Below, in pieces: positions 15,721 to 25,274 of a stretch of DNA of 64,000 nt (position 1 is its first letter; every line of letters begins with the position of its first letter). The notes below the pieces were generated by a model. It did no database searches and was not told where the DNA came from. It saw only the letters and a list, made by a program, of their open reading frames with translations. The DNA lies in NCBI RefSeq assembly GCF_003797825.1, contig NZ_RKME01000013.1, positions 62,001-126,000 on the forward strand, in the 5' to 3' direction. The translations under genes were made by a program, and so were the position numbers. This DNA comes from Gordonia sp. OPL2. GTDB lineage: Bacteria > Actinomycetota > Actinomycetes > Mycobacteriales > Mycobacteriaceae.

Positions 15721-17754
15721 ATGGCCACACCCATCGAGAGCCCCGCCGCATCCGACGAACCGGTCCGCGACGATCCGGAGGTCGTCGCCCCACCGTCGCC
15801 CACCGATGACCTCTCCGACGACGAACGCGCGCTGCTCGTCGACAATCTGAGGTACGTGCTCGACGGACGCTGGCGCGGCACCCGCGACATGGTGCGGGAG
15901 AATGCCAACCGGGCAGATCTGTTGCCCGACCCCTCGAGAACCCTCGACGAGGCACGCGATCGCATGCTCGAGGAGATGCGTGAGCTGGCGCAGAACGGTT
16001 TCGCCTCAGCGGGTTTCGCGTCCGATCACGGTGGCACCGGTGACGTCGGCGCGTCGATCACCGCCATCGAGATGCTCGGCTACGCCGACCTGTCGCTGAT
16101 GGTGAAGTCGGGCGTCCAGTGGGGACTGTTCGGCGGGGCCATCGAGAACCTGGGCACGGCGCGCCACCACGACCGCTACGTCTCCGACATCATCAACCTC
16201 GATCTGCTCGGGTCGTTCGCGATGACCGAGACCGGTCACGGGTCGAACGTCCAGGCCCTCGAGACGACGGCCACCTACGACCCCGAGACCCGTGAGTTCG
16301 TGGTGCACTCGCCGTCGCCGTCGGCGCGCAAGGACTACATCGGCGGCGCGGCCCAGCACGCCCGAGTGGCGGCCGTGTTCGCCCAGCTGATCACCGCGGG
16401 ACCCGACGAGGAACCGTCGAGTCGCGGCGTGCACTGCTTCGTCGTGCCGATCCGCGACGACGACGGCAACGACATGCCGGGCGTCACCACCAGCGACTGC
16501 GGCTACAAGGGTGGACTCGCCGGCGTCGACAACGGGCGCATCATGTTCGACAACGTGCGGATCCCGGCCGAGAACCTCCTCAACCGATACGCCGACGTCG
16601 AGGCCGACGGCACCTACTCGTCACCGATCGAGAACCCGAATCGCCGTTTCTTCACCATGCTCGGCACACTGATCCGCGGTCGGGTGAGCGTGGCGGCCAC
16701 CGCGGGTGCCGCCGGACGCAAGGCGCTGACGCTGGCCACCCGATATGGACTGGTGCGCAAGCAGTTCGAGGCGCCGGATGCCGACAACGAGATCACCATC
16801 ATGGATTACCTGGGTCATCAACGGAAGTTGTTGCCGCTGATCGCGAAGTCGTACGCGATCGCGTGTGCCCAGAACGAGCTGACCGAAGAACTGCACGAGG
16901 TGCAGTCGACGTCGCCCGACGACTCCGACGCCGGACGTCAACGCGAATTGGAGAGTGCTGCAGCAGGTCTGAAGGCGTACTCGACCTGGCACGCCTCGCA
17001 CGCGATCAATGTCAGCCGCGAGGCCTGCGGCGGCGCAGGCTATCTCGACGAGAACCAGATCTCGATCATGCGCGGCGACATCGACGTCTTCACAACCTTC
17101 GAGGGCGACAACACCGTCCTCACACAGCTCGTCGCCAAGGAGTTGCTCTCGGCGTACGCCGAGGACGTCCGCGGCCTGTCGGCCGGCGGCTGGGTGAAGT
17201 TCATCGCCGGCATGGCCCGCGATGTGGTCGTCGAGAAGACCGCGGTGCGCCAGGTCGTGCAGACCTTGCTGGAGGGCTCCGACGAGGACACCGAGAAGTC
17301 GAATCTGACCAACCGCGGCACGCAGCTCCGACTGTTCCGCAATCGCGAGGATCATCTGGTGCGCACCTGCGCGCAGCGGCTGCGTCGTGCGACCGAGGAC
17401 GAGAACGACCCGTTCGAGGTGTTCAACAACGCGCAGGATCATCTGCTGAAGGTCGGGCATGCGCGCACCGAGCGCATCGTGCTCGAGGCGTTCGTGCAGG
17501 CGATCAACGACTGCGACTCACGGTCGGCGGCCGAACTGCTGGGCAAGGTGTGCGATCTGTTCGTCTACTCGGCACTCGAGGACGACCTCTCGTGGTTCCT
17601 CATGCATCGACAGGTGTCGGTGGAGCGGGCGAAGGCGATCCGTCGCGGCGTCAACGAGCTGTGCCTGGAGCTCCGGCCGCACATCTCCAGTCTCGTCGAC
17701 GCCTTCGGCATCCCGGAGGAGCTGCTCGCGGCGCCGATGATCCAGAACGGGTGA
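15721..17754 (+). CDS. Acyl-CoA oxidase / long acyl-CoA dehydrogenase-like flavoprotein
   Basis: 677 residues, the length of acyl-CoA oxidases rather than dehydrogenases (about 390). The ACOX pattern is clear: FAMTETGHGSNVQALETTA (flavin region), ARKDYIGGAAQHA, GLAGVDNGRIMFDNVRIP, and the catalytic segment TFEGDNTVLTQLVAKELL, followed by a C-terminal helical domain. It should oxidise acyl-CoA to enoyl-CoA with O2 as acceptor. The start is uncertain: ATG 15721 has GGAGG only two bases away, and GTG 15712 is an alternative. Single gene, unlinked to other beta-oxidation steps except fadE25 nearby. Confidence 0.88.
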   Translation: MATPIESPAASDEPVRDDPEVVAPPSPTDDLSDDERALLVDNLRYVLDGRWRGTRDMVRENANRADLLPDPSRTLDEARDRMLEEMRELAQNGFASAGFASDHGGTGDVGASITAIEMLGYADLSLMVKSGVQWGLFGGAIENLGTARHHDRYVSDIINLDLLGSFAMTETGHGSNVQALETTATYDPETREFVVHSPSPSARKDYIGGAAQHARVAAVFAQLITAGPDEEPSSRGVHCFVVPIRDDDGNDMPGVTTSDCGYKGGLAGVDNGRIMFDNVRIPAENLLNRYADVEADGTYSSPIENPNRRFFTMLGTLIRGRVSVAATAGAAGRKALTLATRYGLVRKQFEAPDADNEITIMDYLGHQRKLLPLIAKSYAIACAQNELTEELHEVQSTSPDDSDAGRQRELESAAAGLKAYSTWHASHAINVSREACGGAGYLDENQISIMRGDIDVFTTFEGDNTVLTQLVAKELLSAYAEDVRGLSAGGWVKFIAGMARDVVVEKTAVRQVVQTLLEGSDEDTEKSNLTNRGTQLRLFRNREDHLVRTCAQRLRRATEDENDPFEVFNNAQDHLLKVGHARTERIVLEAFVQAINDCDSRSAAELLGKVCDLFVYSALEDDLSWFLMHRQVSVERAKAIRRGVNELCLELRPHISSLVDAFGIPEELLAAPMIQNG

Positions 17755-17850
17755 GCGGGGGCCGCGGTCCGCGCTGAGCGCTGCGCGCGACCTCGCCGCG
17801 CCATCCACGTGCGGAGCTGTCATCCACCCGGGGAACAACCACCGTGGTTG

Positions 17851-18576
17851 TCAGTCCCCCGTGTGGTTGCGACCGCGCGGCGGCAGACCCATCCGCACGG
17901 CCTGGTGCGCCTCGGACAGCTCGGTGCGGAACCGTTCGACGTCGCGTGCCCATGCCTGGGCGAGCGCGCCGTCGGCGAGCTCGACGCCGATCCCCTTGCG
18001 CCGACGCGGGACAGCGGGGAGTTCGCCGAGGGCACGGGCGCTCTCCCACGTCTGCGGTTCGGGCCCGTTGTTGGCCGGGAGGATCTTCGTGATGTCCGAC
18101 AACGGGATCGTGCGCGTGCCTTGGCTGAGCGTGGTCTCGGTGAGGCGGACGCTCACGTGGGTACGCGCGGCGTACACCTGGACGAGCGAGAAGCCGATCA
18201 GGATGACCGCGAAGATGATGAGCACGGGCCAGTGCACCTGGCCCGGTCCGGCGATCTCCATCGCGAGGACCGCTCCGATCAGCACCGGGCCGATCGCGAC
18301 CACCCACCAGCTGCCACCGGGCTCGTAGAAGAGCAGCTCGCCGTCGTCGATCGGTTCGGACGGCGTGTCGTCGTCCGAGTCCGGGTCCGCGGCGGGCTCG
18401 TCGGTTGCGGACTCATCGTCGGCGGAGGTGTCGTCGGCGGAGGTGTCGCCGGGAGTAGCCGTGTCACCGCCGGCGTCGGCCGTCTCGTCTGCAACGCCTG
18501 ACGGGTCGTCGGGCAGAGCGTTGTCACCGTCGCCGTCGTCGGTGTCTCTCGATTCGTTCACCTCTGCCCGGCTCAC
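17851..18576 (-). CDS. DUF3093-like membrane protein
   Basis: 241 residues. The first 75 are a very acidic Asp/Thr/Ala-rich linker. Then comes LLFYEPGGSWWVV with two transmembrane segments (about 85-130), followed by a soluble tail with TTLSQGTRTIPLSDI and WESARALGELPAVPRRRKGIGV. This matches actinobacterial DUF3093 proteins, of unknown role. GTG 18576 overlaps the upstream stop by four bases (GTGA); a second GTG at 18561 is possible. Last of three overlapping membrane-protein genes. Confidence 0.65.
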   Translation of the reverse strand: MSRAEVNESRDTDDGDGDNALPDDPSGVADETADAGGDTATPGDTSADDTSADDESATDEPAADPDSDDDTPSEPIDDGELLFYEPGGSWWVVAIGPVLIGAVLAMEIAGPGQVHWPVLIIFAVILIGFSLVQVYAARTHVSVRLTETTLSQGTRTIPLSDITKILPANNGPEPQTWESARALGELPAVPRRRKGIGVELADGALAQAWARDVERFRTELSEAHQAVRMGLPPRGRNHTGD

Positions 18577-18992
18577 TTCTTCTTGCTGGGCTTCTTCGGC
18601 GCGTCCGGTGCGTACCAGGTGTCGGCTTCGGGACGGTAGGCCATCATCGAGCCGAACAGTCCGACGATCGCCGCCAGCAAGGCGAAGGCAAGGACCGGCA
18701 GGCCGAAGCTGACCACGAGAAGCAGGATGACCATCACGAGCGTCAGGGCGGCGAGGGACGAGCGCCACCGGACATCACCGACGAAGGCCTTGCTGCCGAG
18801 CAGGATGTACGCGACGCCGATGATGCCGACGATCACGCCGATGCCGATGGGCAGCAACGTCGGACCCGAACTGACGATCCCGATCACGATGAACAGGACG
18901 CCCAGCGCGGCGAGCAATCCGCCGGAGACCGTCCAGCATCGGTAGGCCCAGACGACCTGCTTGGGTCGCTGGGCTGGATCAGGACTCACCAC
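18573..18992 (-). CDS. Small four-TM membrane protein
   Basis: 139 residues with four predicted membrane segments (around 18-42, 46-68, 80-98, 102-124) and a lysine-rich C-terminus (KKPSKKK). No function recognised. GTG 18992 follows AAGGA by 10 bases; GTG 18989 is equally possible. Both starts lie inside the end of the upstream gene, and its stop overlaps the downstream start, so the three genes are translationally coupled. Confidence 0.65.
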   Translation of the reverse strand: MVSPDPAQRPKQVVWAYRCWTVSGGLLAALGVLFIVIGIVSSGPTLLPIGIGVIVGIIGVAYILLGSKAFVGDVRWRSSLAALTLVMVILLLVVSFGLPVLAFALLAAIVGLFGSMMAYRPEADTWYAPDAPKKPSKKK

Positions 18993-19704
18993 GGTTGTCG
19001 TTTCCTTCGTTCGACGGCGGTCGGTCGCCGGATGACTGGGCAGGGTTGTGCGGGTGCGGATGGTGCGGGTGTTGGCTGTGCTGAGGAGGATTGTGCTGTC
19101 CGCCACCATACGTCCACGGTGGTGTCTGACCCTGCTGATGGCCCGGGCCTCCGGGCCACGACGACGCTCCCGGGCCGCCGCCGGACGGGTACTGCGGCCG
19201 ACGACGATGAGCGGTCATGTCGCGGCAGTACTGCTCGGACTCGCGCCTGAGCAGCAGCACCGAACCGCCAAGGGCGGCGACACCGCTGATGATCATCGGG
19301 ATCATGACCCATTGCGGCTCGATGTCGCCGAATAGGGTGAAGACCACGTTGACCGTGATGAACACCCCCATCGCGGCGACGACGATCCGCGCCCAGTTGT
19401 AACCCGAGCGCGTCATCAGGACGAGAAACGTCGACACCGCGGTCAGTGCGACCCCAAAGATGGCGAGCACGACGATGAGGGTGCCGCTCGAGTTGAGCAT
19501 CTCGACCTGCTCGGCCGGGGTGTCCGCGGGGAGAGTGCGGATCTGCCGATCCCAGGCGTCACGGAGCCACGGGTACTGGCCGATGTAGGCGACGAGCTGA
19601 CCGAGGATCACCACCGCCCACAGTTCGGTCGCGATGGAGATGGCGTCGGGCCGCTCGGGGCGCGTGCCCGGGTCCGTCGGCGCCGGATGGATCGGTGCGG
19701 TCAT
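18979..19704 (-). CDS. Four-TM membrane protein with Gly/Pro/His-rich tail
   Basis: 241 residues. After a Pro-rich start come four hydrophobic segments (about 28-46, 75-97, 104-124, 132-152). A long low-complexity tail of about 75 residues follows, rich in Gly, Pro, Gln and His (for example HPHHPHPHNPAQ). Function not recognised. Such tails can bind metal or partner proteins, but nothing here shows it. First gene of a three-gene overlapping set. Confidence 0.7.
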   Translation of the reverse strand: MTAPIHPAPTDPGTRPERPDAISIATELWAVVILGQLVAYIGQYPWLRDAWDRQIRTLPADTPAEQVEMLNSSGTLIVVLAIFGVALTAVSTFLVLMTRSGYNWARIVVAAMGVFITVNVVFTLFGDIEPQWVMIPMIISGVAALGGSVLLLRRESEQYCRDMTAHRRRPQYPSGGGPGASSWPGGPGHQQGQTPPWTYGGGQHNPPQHSQHPHHPHPHNPAQSSGDRPPSNEGNDNRGES

Positions 19705-19794
19705 GGGTCCCAGGGTAGTGAATGGGGTTCCGACGGTGTCCGGCGCTCGGCCAGCGGAGGTCGGCCCGCATCATGGTCACCAGAGAGAGGAGTC

Positions 19795-19811
19795 GAGTGG
19801 ATTATCCACTC
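19795..19811. promoter_or_regulatory. Palindrome GAGTGGATTATCCACTC
   Basis: Perfect 8-bp arms around a single central T. It lies between hemB (ending downstream at 19903) and the start of the membrane-protein set at 19704. It could be an operator for the membrane-protein genes or a short terminator for hemB. Confidence 0.4.
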
Positions 19812-19841
19812 ATCGGGGCGCTGTGGTGACTCTCATGTCGC

Positions 19842-19935
19842 CCGTGCAGGCCCACGCCGATTGGCCGGCCACGTTGGTCGTCCACCGACACACCGTGCAG
19901 GCCTATGCCAACCGGCCGGCCACCTCGGTCGCCCA
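19842..19935 (-). repeat. Partial duplication of the hemB 3' end
   Basis: A 43-bp segment starting CCGTGCAGGCC at 19842 repeats at 19893 with 35 of 43 identities, offset 51 bp (17 codons). The second copy contains the hemB stop codon and its last ten or so codons, so the first copy looks like a decayed duplication of the gene's end. Confidence 0.75.
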
Positions 19936-20880
19936 ATACGTGAGGATGATCGATGCGCCCGCGCGTTTGATCGAGGTGAGCGACTCCAGGATGGCGGCGT
20001 CGCGATCGATCCAGCCGCGTTCGGCGGCCGCGGTGATCATCGAGTACTCCCCGCTGATCTGATAGGCGGCGACCGGGACGTCGGCGATCTCGGCGGCGTC
20101 GCGAACGATGTCGAGGTAGCTCATCGCCGGCTTGACCATGACGAGGTCGGCGCCTTCCTCGAGGTCGAGGCGGATCTCGCGCAGGGCCTCGATCCGGTTG
20201 GCGGCGTCCTGCTGGTACGTGCGCCGATCTCCCTGCAACGACGAGCCGACGGCCTCCCGGAACGGCCCGTAGAACGCCGAGGCGTACTTGGCGGCGTAGG
20301 CGAGGATCCCGGTGTCGGTGAGTCCCTGGTCGTCGAGTCCGGCGCGGATCGCGGCGACCTGGCCGTCCATCATCCCGCTGGGTCCGAGCAGGTGCGCGCC
20401 GGCCTGCGCCTGGGCGATCGACATCGAGACGTACCGGTCGAGGGTGGCGTCGTTGTCGATCCGTCCGCGCTCGTCGAGAACACCGCAGTGACCGTGATCG
20501 GTGAACTCGTCGAGGCACGTGTCGGCCATCAGGACGGTGCTGTCGCCGAGGTCGTCGGCCAGTGATCGCAGCGCACGGTTGAGGATGCCGTCGTCGGCGT
20601 CCGCGCCAGACCCGGTCGCATCCTTGTCGGCCGTGGCCGGCACACCGAACAGCATCAGTCCACCAACGCCCGCGCGGACGGCGTCGTCGGCGGCCTTGCG
20701 CAGCGAGTCGAGGGTGTGCTGGACGACGCCGGGCATCGACGAGATGTCCCGCGGTGCGTCGATGCCGTCGGCGACGAACATCGGCAGAACCAGGTCGGAC
20801 GGTGCGAGGTTCGTCTCGGCGACGAGACGTCGCATCGCCGGGGTGGTGCGTAGTCGGCGGGGACGGATCGTTGGTGCCAT
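19903..20880 (-). CDS. hemB: Delta-aminolevulinic acid dehydratase (porphobilinogen synthase)
   Basis: 325-residue HemB, condensing two 5-aminolevulinates to porphobilinogen. The metal-binding signature is [17 protein letters not shown] (Cys122, Asp124, Cys132), where classic zinc enzymes have a third Cys at the middle position. Active-site lysines lie in the [14 protein letters not shown] and [13 protein letters not shown] segments. Last gene of the heme set, 195 nt after hemD, with a family-A repeat in the gap, so it may have its own promoter. Confidence 0.95.
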   Translation of the reverse strand: MAPTIRPRRLRTTPAMRRLVAETNLAPSDLVLPMFVADGIDAPRDISSMPGVVQHTLDSLRKAADDAVRAGVGGLMLFGVPATADKDATGSGADADDGILNRALRSLADDLGDSTVLMADTCLDEFTDHGHCGVLDERGRIDNDATLDRYVSMSIAQAQAGAHLLGPSGMMDGQVAAIRAGLDDQGLTDTGILAYAAKYASAFYGPFREAVGSSLQGDRRTYQQDAANRIEALREIRLDLEEGADLVMVKPAMSYLDIVRDAAEIADVPVAAYQISGEYSMITAAAERGWIDRDAAILESLTSIKRAGASIILTYWATEVAGRLA

Positions 20881-20899
20881 GTGCGCTTCCTCCTCGTGT

Positions 20900-20975
20900 G
20901 GCCCTTCGTGACGCTCGGCTAGCGCCTCGCTCCTCAGGGACCGGGTGACGCTCGCGAGCTCGCTCCTCCGGGACC
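20900..20975 (+). repeat. Family A repeat, full plus partial copy
   Basis: The full copy GGCCCTTCGTGACGCTCGGC to CTCAGGGACC (20900-20942) is followed by a partial copy GTGACGCTCGCGAGCTCGCTC ending GGGACC near 20975. It lies between hemD and hemB. Confidence 0.8.
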
Positions 20976-21075
20976 GGGGGTTCGGCCGGCATCACCATCA
21001 CCGCTGAGGGGTCGTCGACCGGATAATCCAGCCGACGACTGCCCAACGGTGACGCTCATGTCGGCGACCCGCCAC

Positions 21076-22764
21076 TCAGGAGCGCGAACGACGCGACTTC
21101 TTACGCGGCGGGGGCAGGGCGCCCTCGGCGCGCAGACGTGCGGCGTGCTCGGCGAGCGCGTCGACCAGTTCGGTCACCGACGCGTTCTCCGGCTGCACGT
21201 CCACCCGCAGACCGAATTCCGTTGCGGTCTCGGCGGTCTTCGGACCGATGCACGCAACGATGGTGCGCGCGTGCGGCTTTCCGGCGATTCCGACGAGATT
21301 GCGAACCGTCGAGCTGGAGGTGAAGCAGACCGCGTCGAAGCCGCCGGTCTTGATCATCTCGCGCGTCTCGGCGGGCGGCGGTGCGGCACGGACGGTGCGG
21401 TAGGCGGTGACGTCGTCGATCTCCCAACCGCGTTCGCGCAACCCCTCGGACAGGGTCTCGGTGGCGATGTCGGCGCGCGGCAACAGGATTCGGTTGACCG
21501 GGTCGAACACGTCGTCGTACGGCGGGAAGTCGTCGAGGAGTCCGAGCGAACTCTGCTCCCCCGACGGCACGAGCTCCGGCTGGATACCGAAGGTGCGCAC
21601 CTTCTCCGCTGTGGCCTCGCCGACGCAGGCGATCTTCACGCCCGAGAACGCGCGGGCGTCGAGGCCGAACTCGGCGAACTTCTCCCACACGGCACGTACC
21701 GCGTTGGTCGAGGTGAACACCACCCACTGGTAGCGACCATCGACCAAACCCTTGACGGCCCTTTCCATCTGGGCAGGGCTGCGCGGGGGTTCAACGGCGA
21801 TCGTCGGCACCTCCTTGGGGATCGCACCGTGCGACCGGAGCCGGTCGCTCATGTCGCCGGCCTGATCCTTGGTGCGCGGCACCAGCACGGTCCAGCCGTA
21901 GAGTGCGCGCGACTCCCACCAGGAGAGCTTGCCGCGATGTCCGACGACCTTGCCGATGGTCAGGATCAGCGGTCCGACGAGCGCGTTGCCCTGCTCGTTG
22001 AGCGTCGCGAGGGTGGCCTCGATGGTGCGCTGGGCGCAGGTGGTGCCGTTGACCGTGATCGCGACCGGCGTCTGCGCTGCCATCCCGTGTTCGGTCAGAG
22101 CGCTGGCGGTCTCGGCGAGGTGTCCGGCGGTGGCGTGCAGCACCAGGGGGCCCGGTGCGGCGGCCAGCGCGGCCCAGTCGACGCCCTCGGCGCGCACATC
22201 TGCCTCGGTGTGGGTGGAACCGAGGGGCATGCCGGCGTAGCTCGGCACGACGGAGGCCGACGGCAGTCCGGGCAGGACCTCGAACTGGACCGACGACCGT
22301 GCGACGGCGTTGACCTCGGCGAGAACCGAGTCGGTGGTGAGGGGGTCACCGGAGACGACGCGGACGACGTCGTCGCCGGCCCTCGCCGCGGCGACGAGGG
22401 TCTTGGCGACCTCGGCCGGATCGCCGAGAGCCGGGTGCACCACCGAGGCCTCGTGCTCCTCGTCGGTGTCGCCGACGGGCTGCGTCGGCTCGGCGGGATC
22501 GGCAGAGTCGGCGCCGGCAGCGGCCTGGGCGGCCTCTTTCGCGGCGGTCTTGGTGTTCTTCGACGACCGCGACGTCTCCTCGTCATCGACGATGTGGGCG
22601 GAGCCGATCATGGCCACCACACCGGCGGGGACGTCAGGATCGATGTAGGCGGTCGTCGCCTTCTCGATCACATTGCGGGCGCGCACGGTCAGCAGTTCGG
22701 GGTCGCCTGGTCCCGACCCGACGAACATGATCCGCCCCGGATTGACCTTTTTCGTACGGCTCAT
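21076..22764 (-). CDS. hemD: Fused uroporphyrinogen-III methyltransferase / uroporphyrinogen-III synthase
   Basis: 562 residues in two parts. The N-terminal tetrapyrrole methylase domain has the SAM loop VGSGPGDPELLTVRA and VVRVVSGDPLTTDS. It is interrupted near residues 60-90 by an Ala/Ser/Lys-rich insert. The C-terminal uroporphyrinogen-III synthase domain starts near LYGWTVLVPRTKDQ and includes VVFTSTNAVRAVW and VCFTSSSTVRNLVG. It makes the branch-point tetrapyrrole for heme and could also divert it to sirohydrochlorin. This fusion order is standard in actinobacteria. The basic tail PRKKSRRSRS is unusual. Third in the hemACD order. Confidence 0.93.
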   Translation of the reverse strand: MSRTKKVNPGRIMFVGSGPGDPELLTVRARNVIEKATTAYIDPDVPAGVVAMIGSAHIVDDEETSRSSKNTKTAAKEAAQAAAGADSADPAEPTQPVGDTDEEHEASVVHPALGDPAEVAKTLVAAARAGDDVVRVVSGDPLTTDSVLAEVNAVARSSVQFEVLPGLPSASVVPSYAGMPLGSTHTEADVRAEGVDWAALAAAPGPLVLHATAGHLAETASALTEHGMAAQTPVAITVNGTTCAQRTIEATLATLNEQGNALVGPLILTIGKVVGHRGKLSWWESRALYGWTVLVPRTKDQAGDMSDRLRSHGAIPKEVPTIAVEPPRSPAQMERAVKGLVDGRYQWVVFTSTNAVRAVWEKFAEFGLDARAFSGVKIACVGEATAEKVRTFGIQPELVPSGEQSSLGLLDDFPPYDDVFDPVNRILLPRADIATETLSEGLRERGWEIDDVTAYRTVRAAPPPAETREMIKTGGFDAVCFTSSSTVRNLVGIAGKPHARTIVACIGPKTAETATEFGLRVDVQPENASVTELVDALAEHAARLRAEGALPPPRKKSRRSRS

Positions 22765-22878
22765 GAGTTCGCACTCTCCTGCCCCTGTCGGAGCTGCAGT
22801 TCCTTCTGCTACCGGAGTTGCGAGACGGTGAGTGACCCCGAGGTCGCGACCCGCTCACCTCGGGCGCACAGGGCGCCG

Positions 22879-23838
22879 CTAGGCTTGCGAACCGCGGCCG
22901 ACGAGCTCGGCCGCTCCCAGCTCCAGCAGTTCGGCGGCGAGATCCTTGCCGAGCTGGGCTGCGCGATCCACGGGACCCACCACCGAGGCCCGGATCACGT
23001 CCGATCCGTCCTCGGCCGCCACCGCCGCGCGAAGCGACAGTTCGGCGAAGATGCGCCCGTCGTCGTCGATTGACTCGACCACCTCGGCAATCGCCCCGAT
23101 CGGTGCGGTACACCCGGCCTCCAGGGCCGCGAGCACCGCGCGCTCGGCATCGATCGCCGCACGTGTGGACGCGTCGTCCAACTCGGCGAGTATTCTCACC
23201 AGTTCGGCATCGTCGGAGCGGCACTCCACGGCCAAGGCGCCCTGTGCCGGTGCCGGTAACAGCACCACCGGGTCGAAGGCCTCGGTGACCTCATCGGCTC
23301 TGCCGATCCGTACCAGACCTGCCCGGGCGACCACGACTGCGTCGAGTTCACCGCCGGCGACTTTGCCCAACCGAGAGTCAAGGTTGCCTCGTAGGGGGCG
23401 GATTTCCAAACCGAGACCCAATGCTCTAAGCTGTGCCGCCCGTCGCGGGGCGGAGGTGCCGACAGAGGATCCGGGCGGGAGCTCGCCGAGGACCATTCCA
23501 TCCCTGCTGACCAGGGCATCTCTCGGATCCTCGCGCGGTGGGATGGCGGGTATGACCAGGCCGGGTTCGGGCGCTGTCGGCAGATCCTTGTAGGAGTGGA
23601 TCGCGACGTCGACCTCGTGGTTCTGCAGCGCGGTGCGGATGGCGGTGGTGAACACGCCGACACCGATCTCGGCCACGGGAGCCTGCGAGGCGTCGCCGGC
23701 GGTCTTGATGATGACGAGCTCGGCGGGATGACCCGCGGCGGCGAGTGCATCGGCGACCGTCTGCGCCTGGGTACGGGCCAGCAACGAACCCCGGGTGCCG
23801 ATGCGGATTGCGCCGGTGCCGGGGGTGAAGGGGCTCAC
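22879..23838 (-). CDS. hemC: Porphobilinogen deaminase (hydroxymethylbilane synthase)
   Basis: 319 residues. [14 protein letters not shown] opens the protein; IHSYKDLPT and [15 protein letters not shown] hold substrate-binding basic residues. The dipyrromethane cofactor cysteine is in [11 protein letters not shown]. Polymerises four porphobilinogens into hydroxymethylbilane. The GTG at 23838 overlaps the hemA stop (GTGA); the long open frame upstream of it is only hemA read in another frame. Followed after 114 nt by hemD. Confidence 0.95.
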   Translation of the reverse strand: MSPFTPGTGAIRIGTRGSLLARTQAQTVADALAAAGHPAELVIIKTAGDASQAPVAEIGVGVFTTAIRTALQNHEVDVAIHSYKDLPTAPEPGLVIPAIPPREDPRDALVSRDGMVLGELPPGSSVGTSAPRRAAQLRALGLGLEIRPLRGNLDSRLGKVAGGELDAVVVARAGLVRIGRADEVTEAFDPVVLLPAPAQGALAVECRSDDAELVRILAELDDASTRAAIDAERAVLAALEAGCTAPIGAIAEVVESIDDDGRIFAELSLRAAVAAEDGSDVIRASVVGPVDRAAQLGKDLAAELLELGAAELVGRGSQA

Positions 23839-25274
23839 TTCTCGGTCCGGCCGGCGCCGGGAGCGAAGCGAGCGGGCCGACTGTTCTCCGCGCCGGGAGC
23901 GAAGCGAGCGGGCCGACTGTTCTCCGCGCCGGGAGCGAAGCCGGGAGCTTCGGGTGCGGAGACCGCCTCGGCGGCGCCGGGCTTGAGTTCGAACAGTTCG
24001 CGCAGTGCCTCGGCGTAGTGATCGCCGTTGGGGGTCGAGGCGAGTTGCTTGACCCGCACGGTCGGCGCGTGCAGGAGTTTGTCGACGACGCGTCGGACGG
24101 TCTTGGCGACCTCGTCGCGCTGGGGATCGTCGAGGCCGGGCAGGCGTGCGTCGAGACGCAGGATCTCCGCCTCGACGACGTCGGCGGCACGTTGCCGCAG
24201 CGCGGCGACCGTCGGGGTGACCTCCGCCTGACGCTGATGGGTCAGGTAGTCGGCGAGCTCGGTCGCGACGATGGATCGTGCTGCGCTGGTATCGTTTTCG
24301 GCTGCCTGAGTCTCCGAGTCGCCGCGCAGGCCCTCGATGTCGACGACGTGCACTCCGGGAAGTCTCCCGGCTGCCGGATCGACGTTGCGGGGCAGGCCGA
24401 GGTCGCAGATCACCAGCGGGCGGGTGCGATCGCGGGCGGCGAGCGCGGAGTGCACTTCGCCGACGCTCACGACGGCTCCGACCGATCCGGTGCACGCGAC
24501 GACGACGTCGGCGGCCGCCATGGCGTCGGGGAGGTGTTCGAGGCCGACGCCGCGGACGGCCATCCCGTGGTTGGCGGCGACGTTGCCGGCGAGGTGCTCG
24601 GCATTGGCGACGGTGCGGTTGACGACGACGAGTTCGCGCACACCCTCGCGGGCGAGCTGAGCGCAGGCGAGTCCACCCATGGCCCCCGCGCCGACGACGA
24701 CCGCCGAGCGCAGTGTGGGCTCCTCCGCGCCGACGACACCGCCCAACACGGATTGCGCGCGATGCAGCGCGACGGAGACGACCGATGCGCCCGCCCGGTC
24801 GATACCGGTCTCGGTGTGCACGCGCTTGCCCACGCGCAGTGCCTGCTGGGCGAGTTCGTGCAGCACGCGGCCTGCGGACTGGTTGGCGTCGGCGTTGAGG
24901 TAGGCGTTGCGGATCTGACCGAGGATCTGCTGCTCGCCGACGACGAGCGAGTCGAGCCCGGCGGCGACGGTGAAGAGGTGTTCGACGGCGGCCTCGGAGT
25001 AGCGCACGTAGGCGTGGCGGGTCATCTCGTTGACGGTCATCCCCGAGTGCTCGCCCAGGACGGAACCGACGGCCTCGAGGGCGGGGTGGAACGCGTCGAC
25101 GACGGCGTAGATCTCGACGCGGTTGCACGTCGAGACGAGCATCGCCTCGGAGATCGCTCGCGACGAGAGCAACTCGTCGACGATCTTGGGCCGATCGTGG
25201 TCGGAGACCGCAAGCCGTTCCAGCACCTCGACCGGTGCACTGCGGTGCGAGACCCCGAACAACAAAACACTCAC
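23835..25274 (-). CDS. hemA: Glutamyl-tRNA reductase
   Basis: 479 residues. It reduces glutamyl-tRNA to glutamate-1-semialdehyde, the committed step of C5 heme synthesis. The nucleophile is Cys50 in STCNRVEIY; the NADPH domain includes [16 protein letters not shown]; a C-terminal dimerisation domain follows. The protein ends in an unusual tail in which the 12-residue unit [12 protein letters not shown] is tandemly repeated, encoded by a 36-bp DNA repeat. GTG 25274 overlaps the rex stop by four bases, so expression is coupled to Rex. Confidence 0.95.
   Translation of the reverse strand: MSVLLFGVSHRSAPVEVLERLAVSDHDRPKIVDELLSSRAISEAMLVSTCNRVEIYAVVDAFHPALEAVGSVLGEHSGMTVNEMTRHAYVRYSEAAVEHLFTVAAGLDSLVVGEQQILGQIRNAYLNADANQSAGRVLHELAQQALRVGKRVHTETGIDRAGASVVSVALHRAQSVLGGVVGAEEPTLRSAVVVGAGAMGGLACAQLAREGVRELVVVNRTVANAEHLAGNVAANHGMAVRGVGLEHLPDAMAAADVVVACTGSVGAVVSVGEVHSALAARDRTRPLVICDLGLPRNVDPAAGRLPGVHVVDIEGLRGDSETQAAENDTSAARSIVATELADYLTHQRQAEVTPTVAALRQRAADVVEAEILRLDARLPGLDDPQRDEVAKTVRRVVDKLLHAPTVRVKQLASTPNGDHYAEALRELFELKPGAAEAVSAPEAPGFAPGAENSRPARFAPGAENSRPARFAPGAGRTEK
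23854..23941 (-). repeat. 36-bp tandem repeat in the hemA 3' end
   Basis: Two identical 36-bp units (23854-23889, 23890-23925) and a 16-bp part unit. On the + strand each begins GCGCCGGGAGCGAAGCGAGC. The length keeps the hemA frame open. Confidence 0.95.

Noticed and set aside
23839..25128. N-terminal extension of hemC into hemA
   Set aside because: The open frame reads hemA in another frame, giving an Arg-rich nonsense product; GTG 23838 with a four-base overlap is the natural start.
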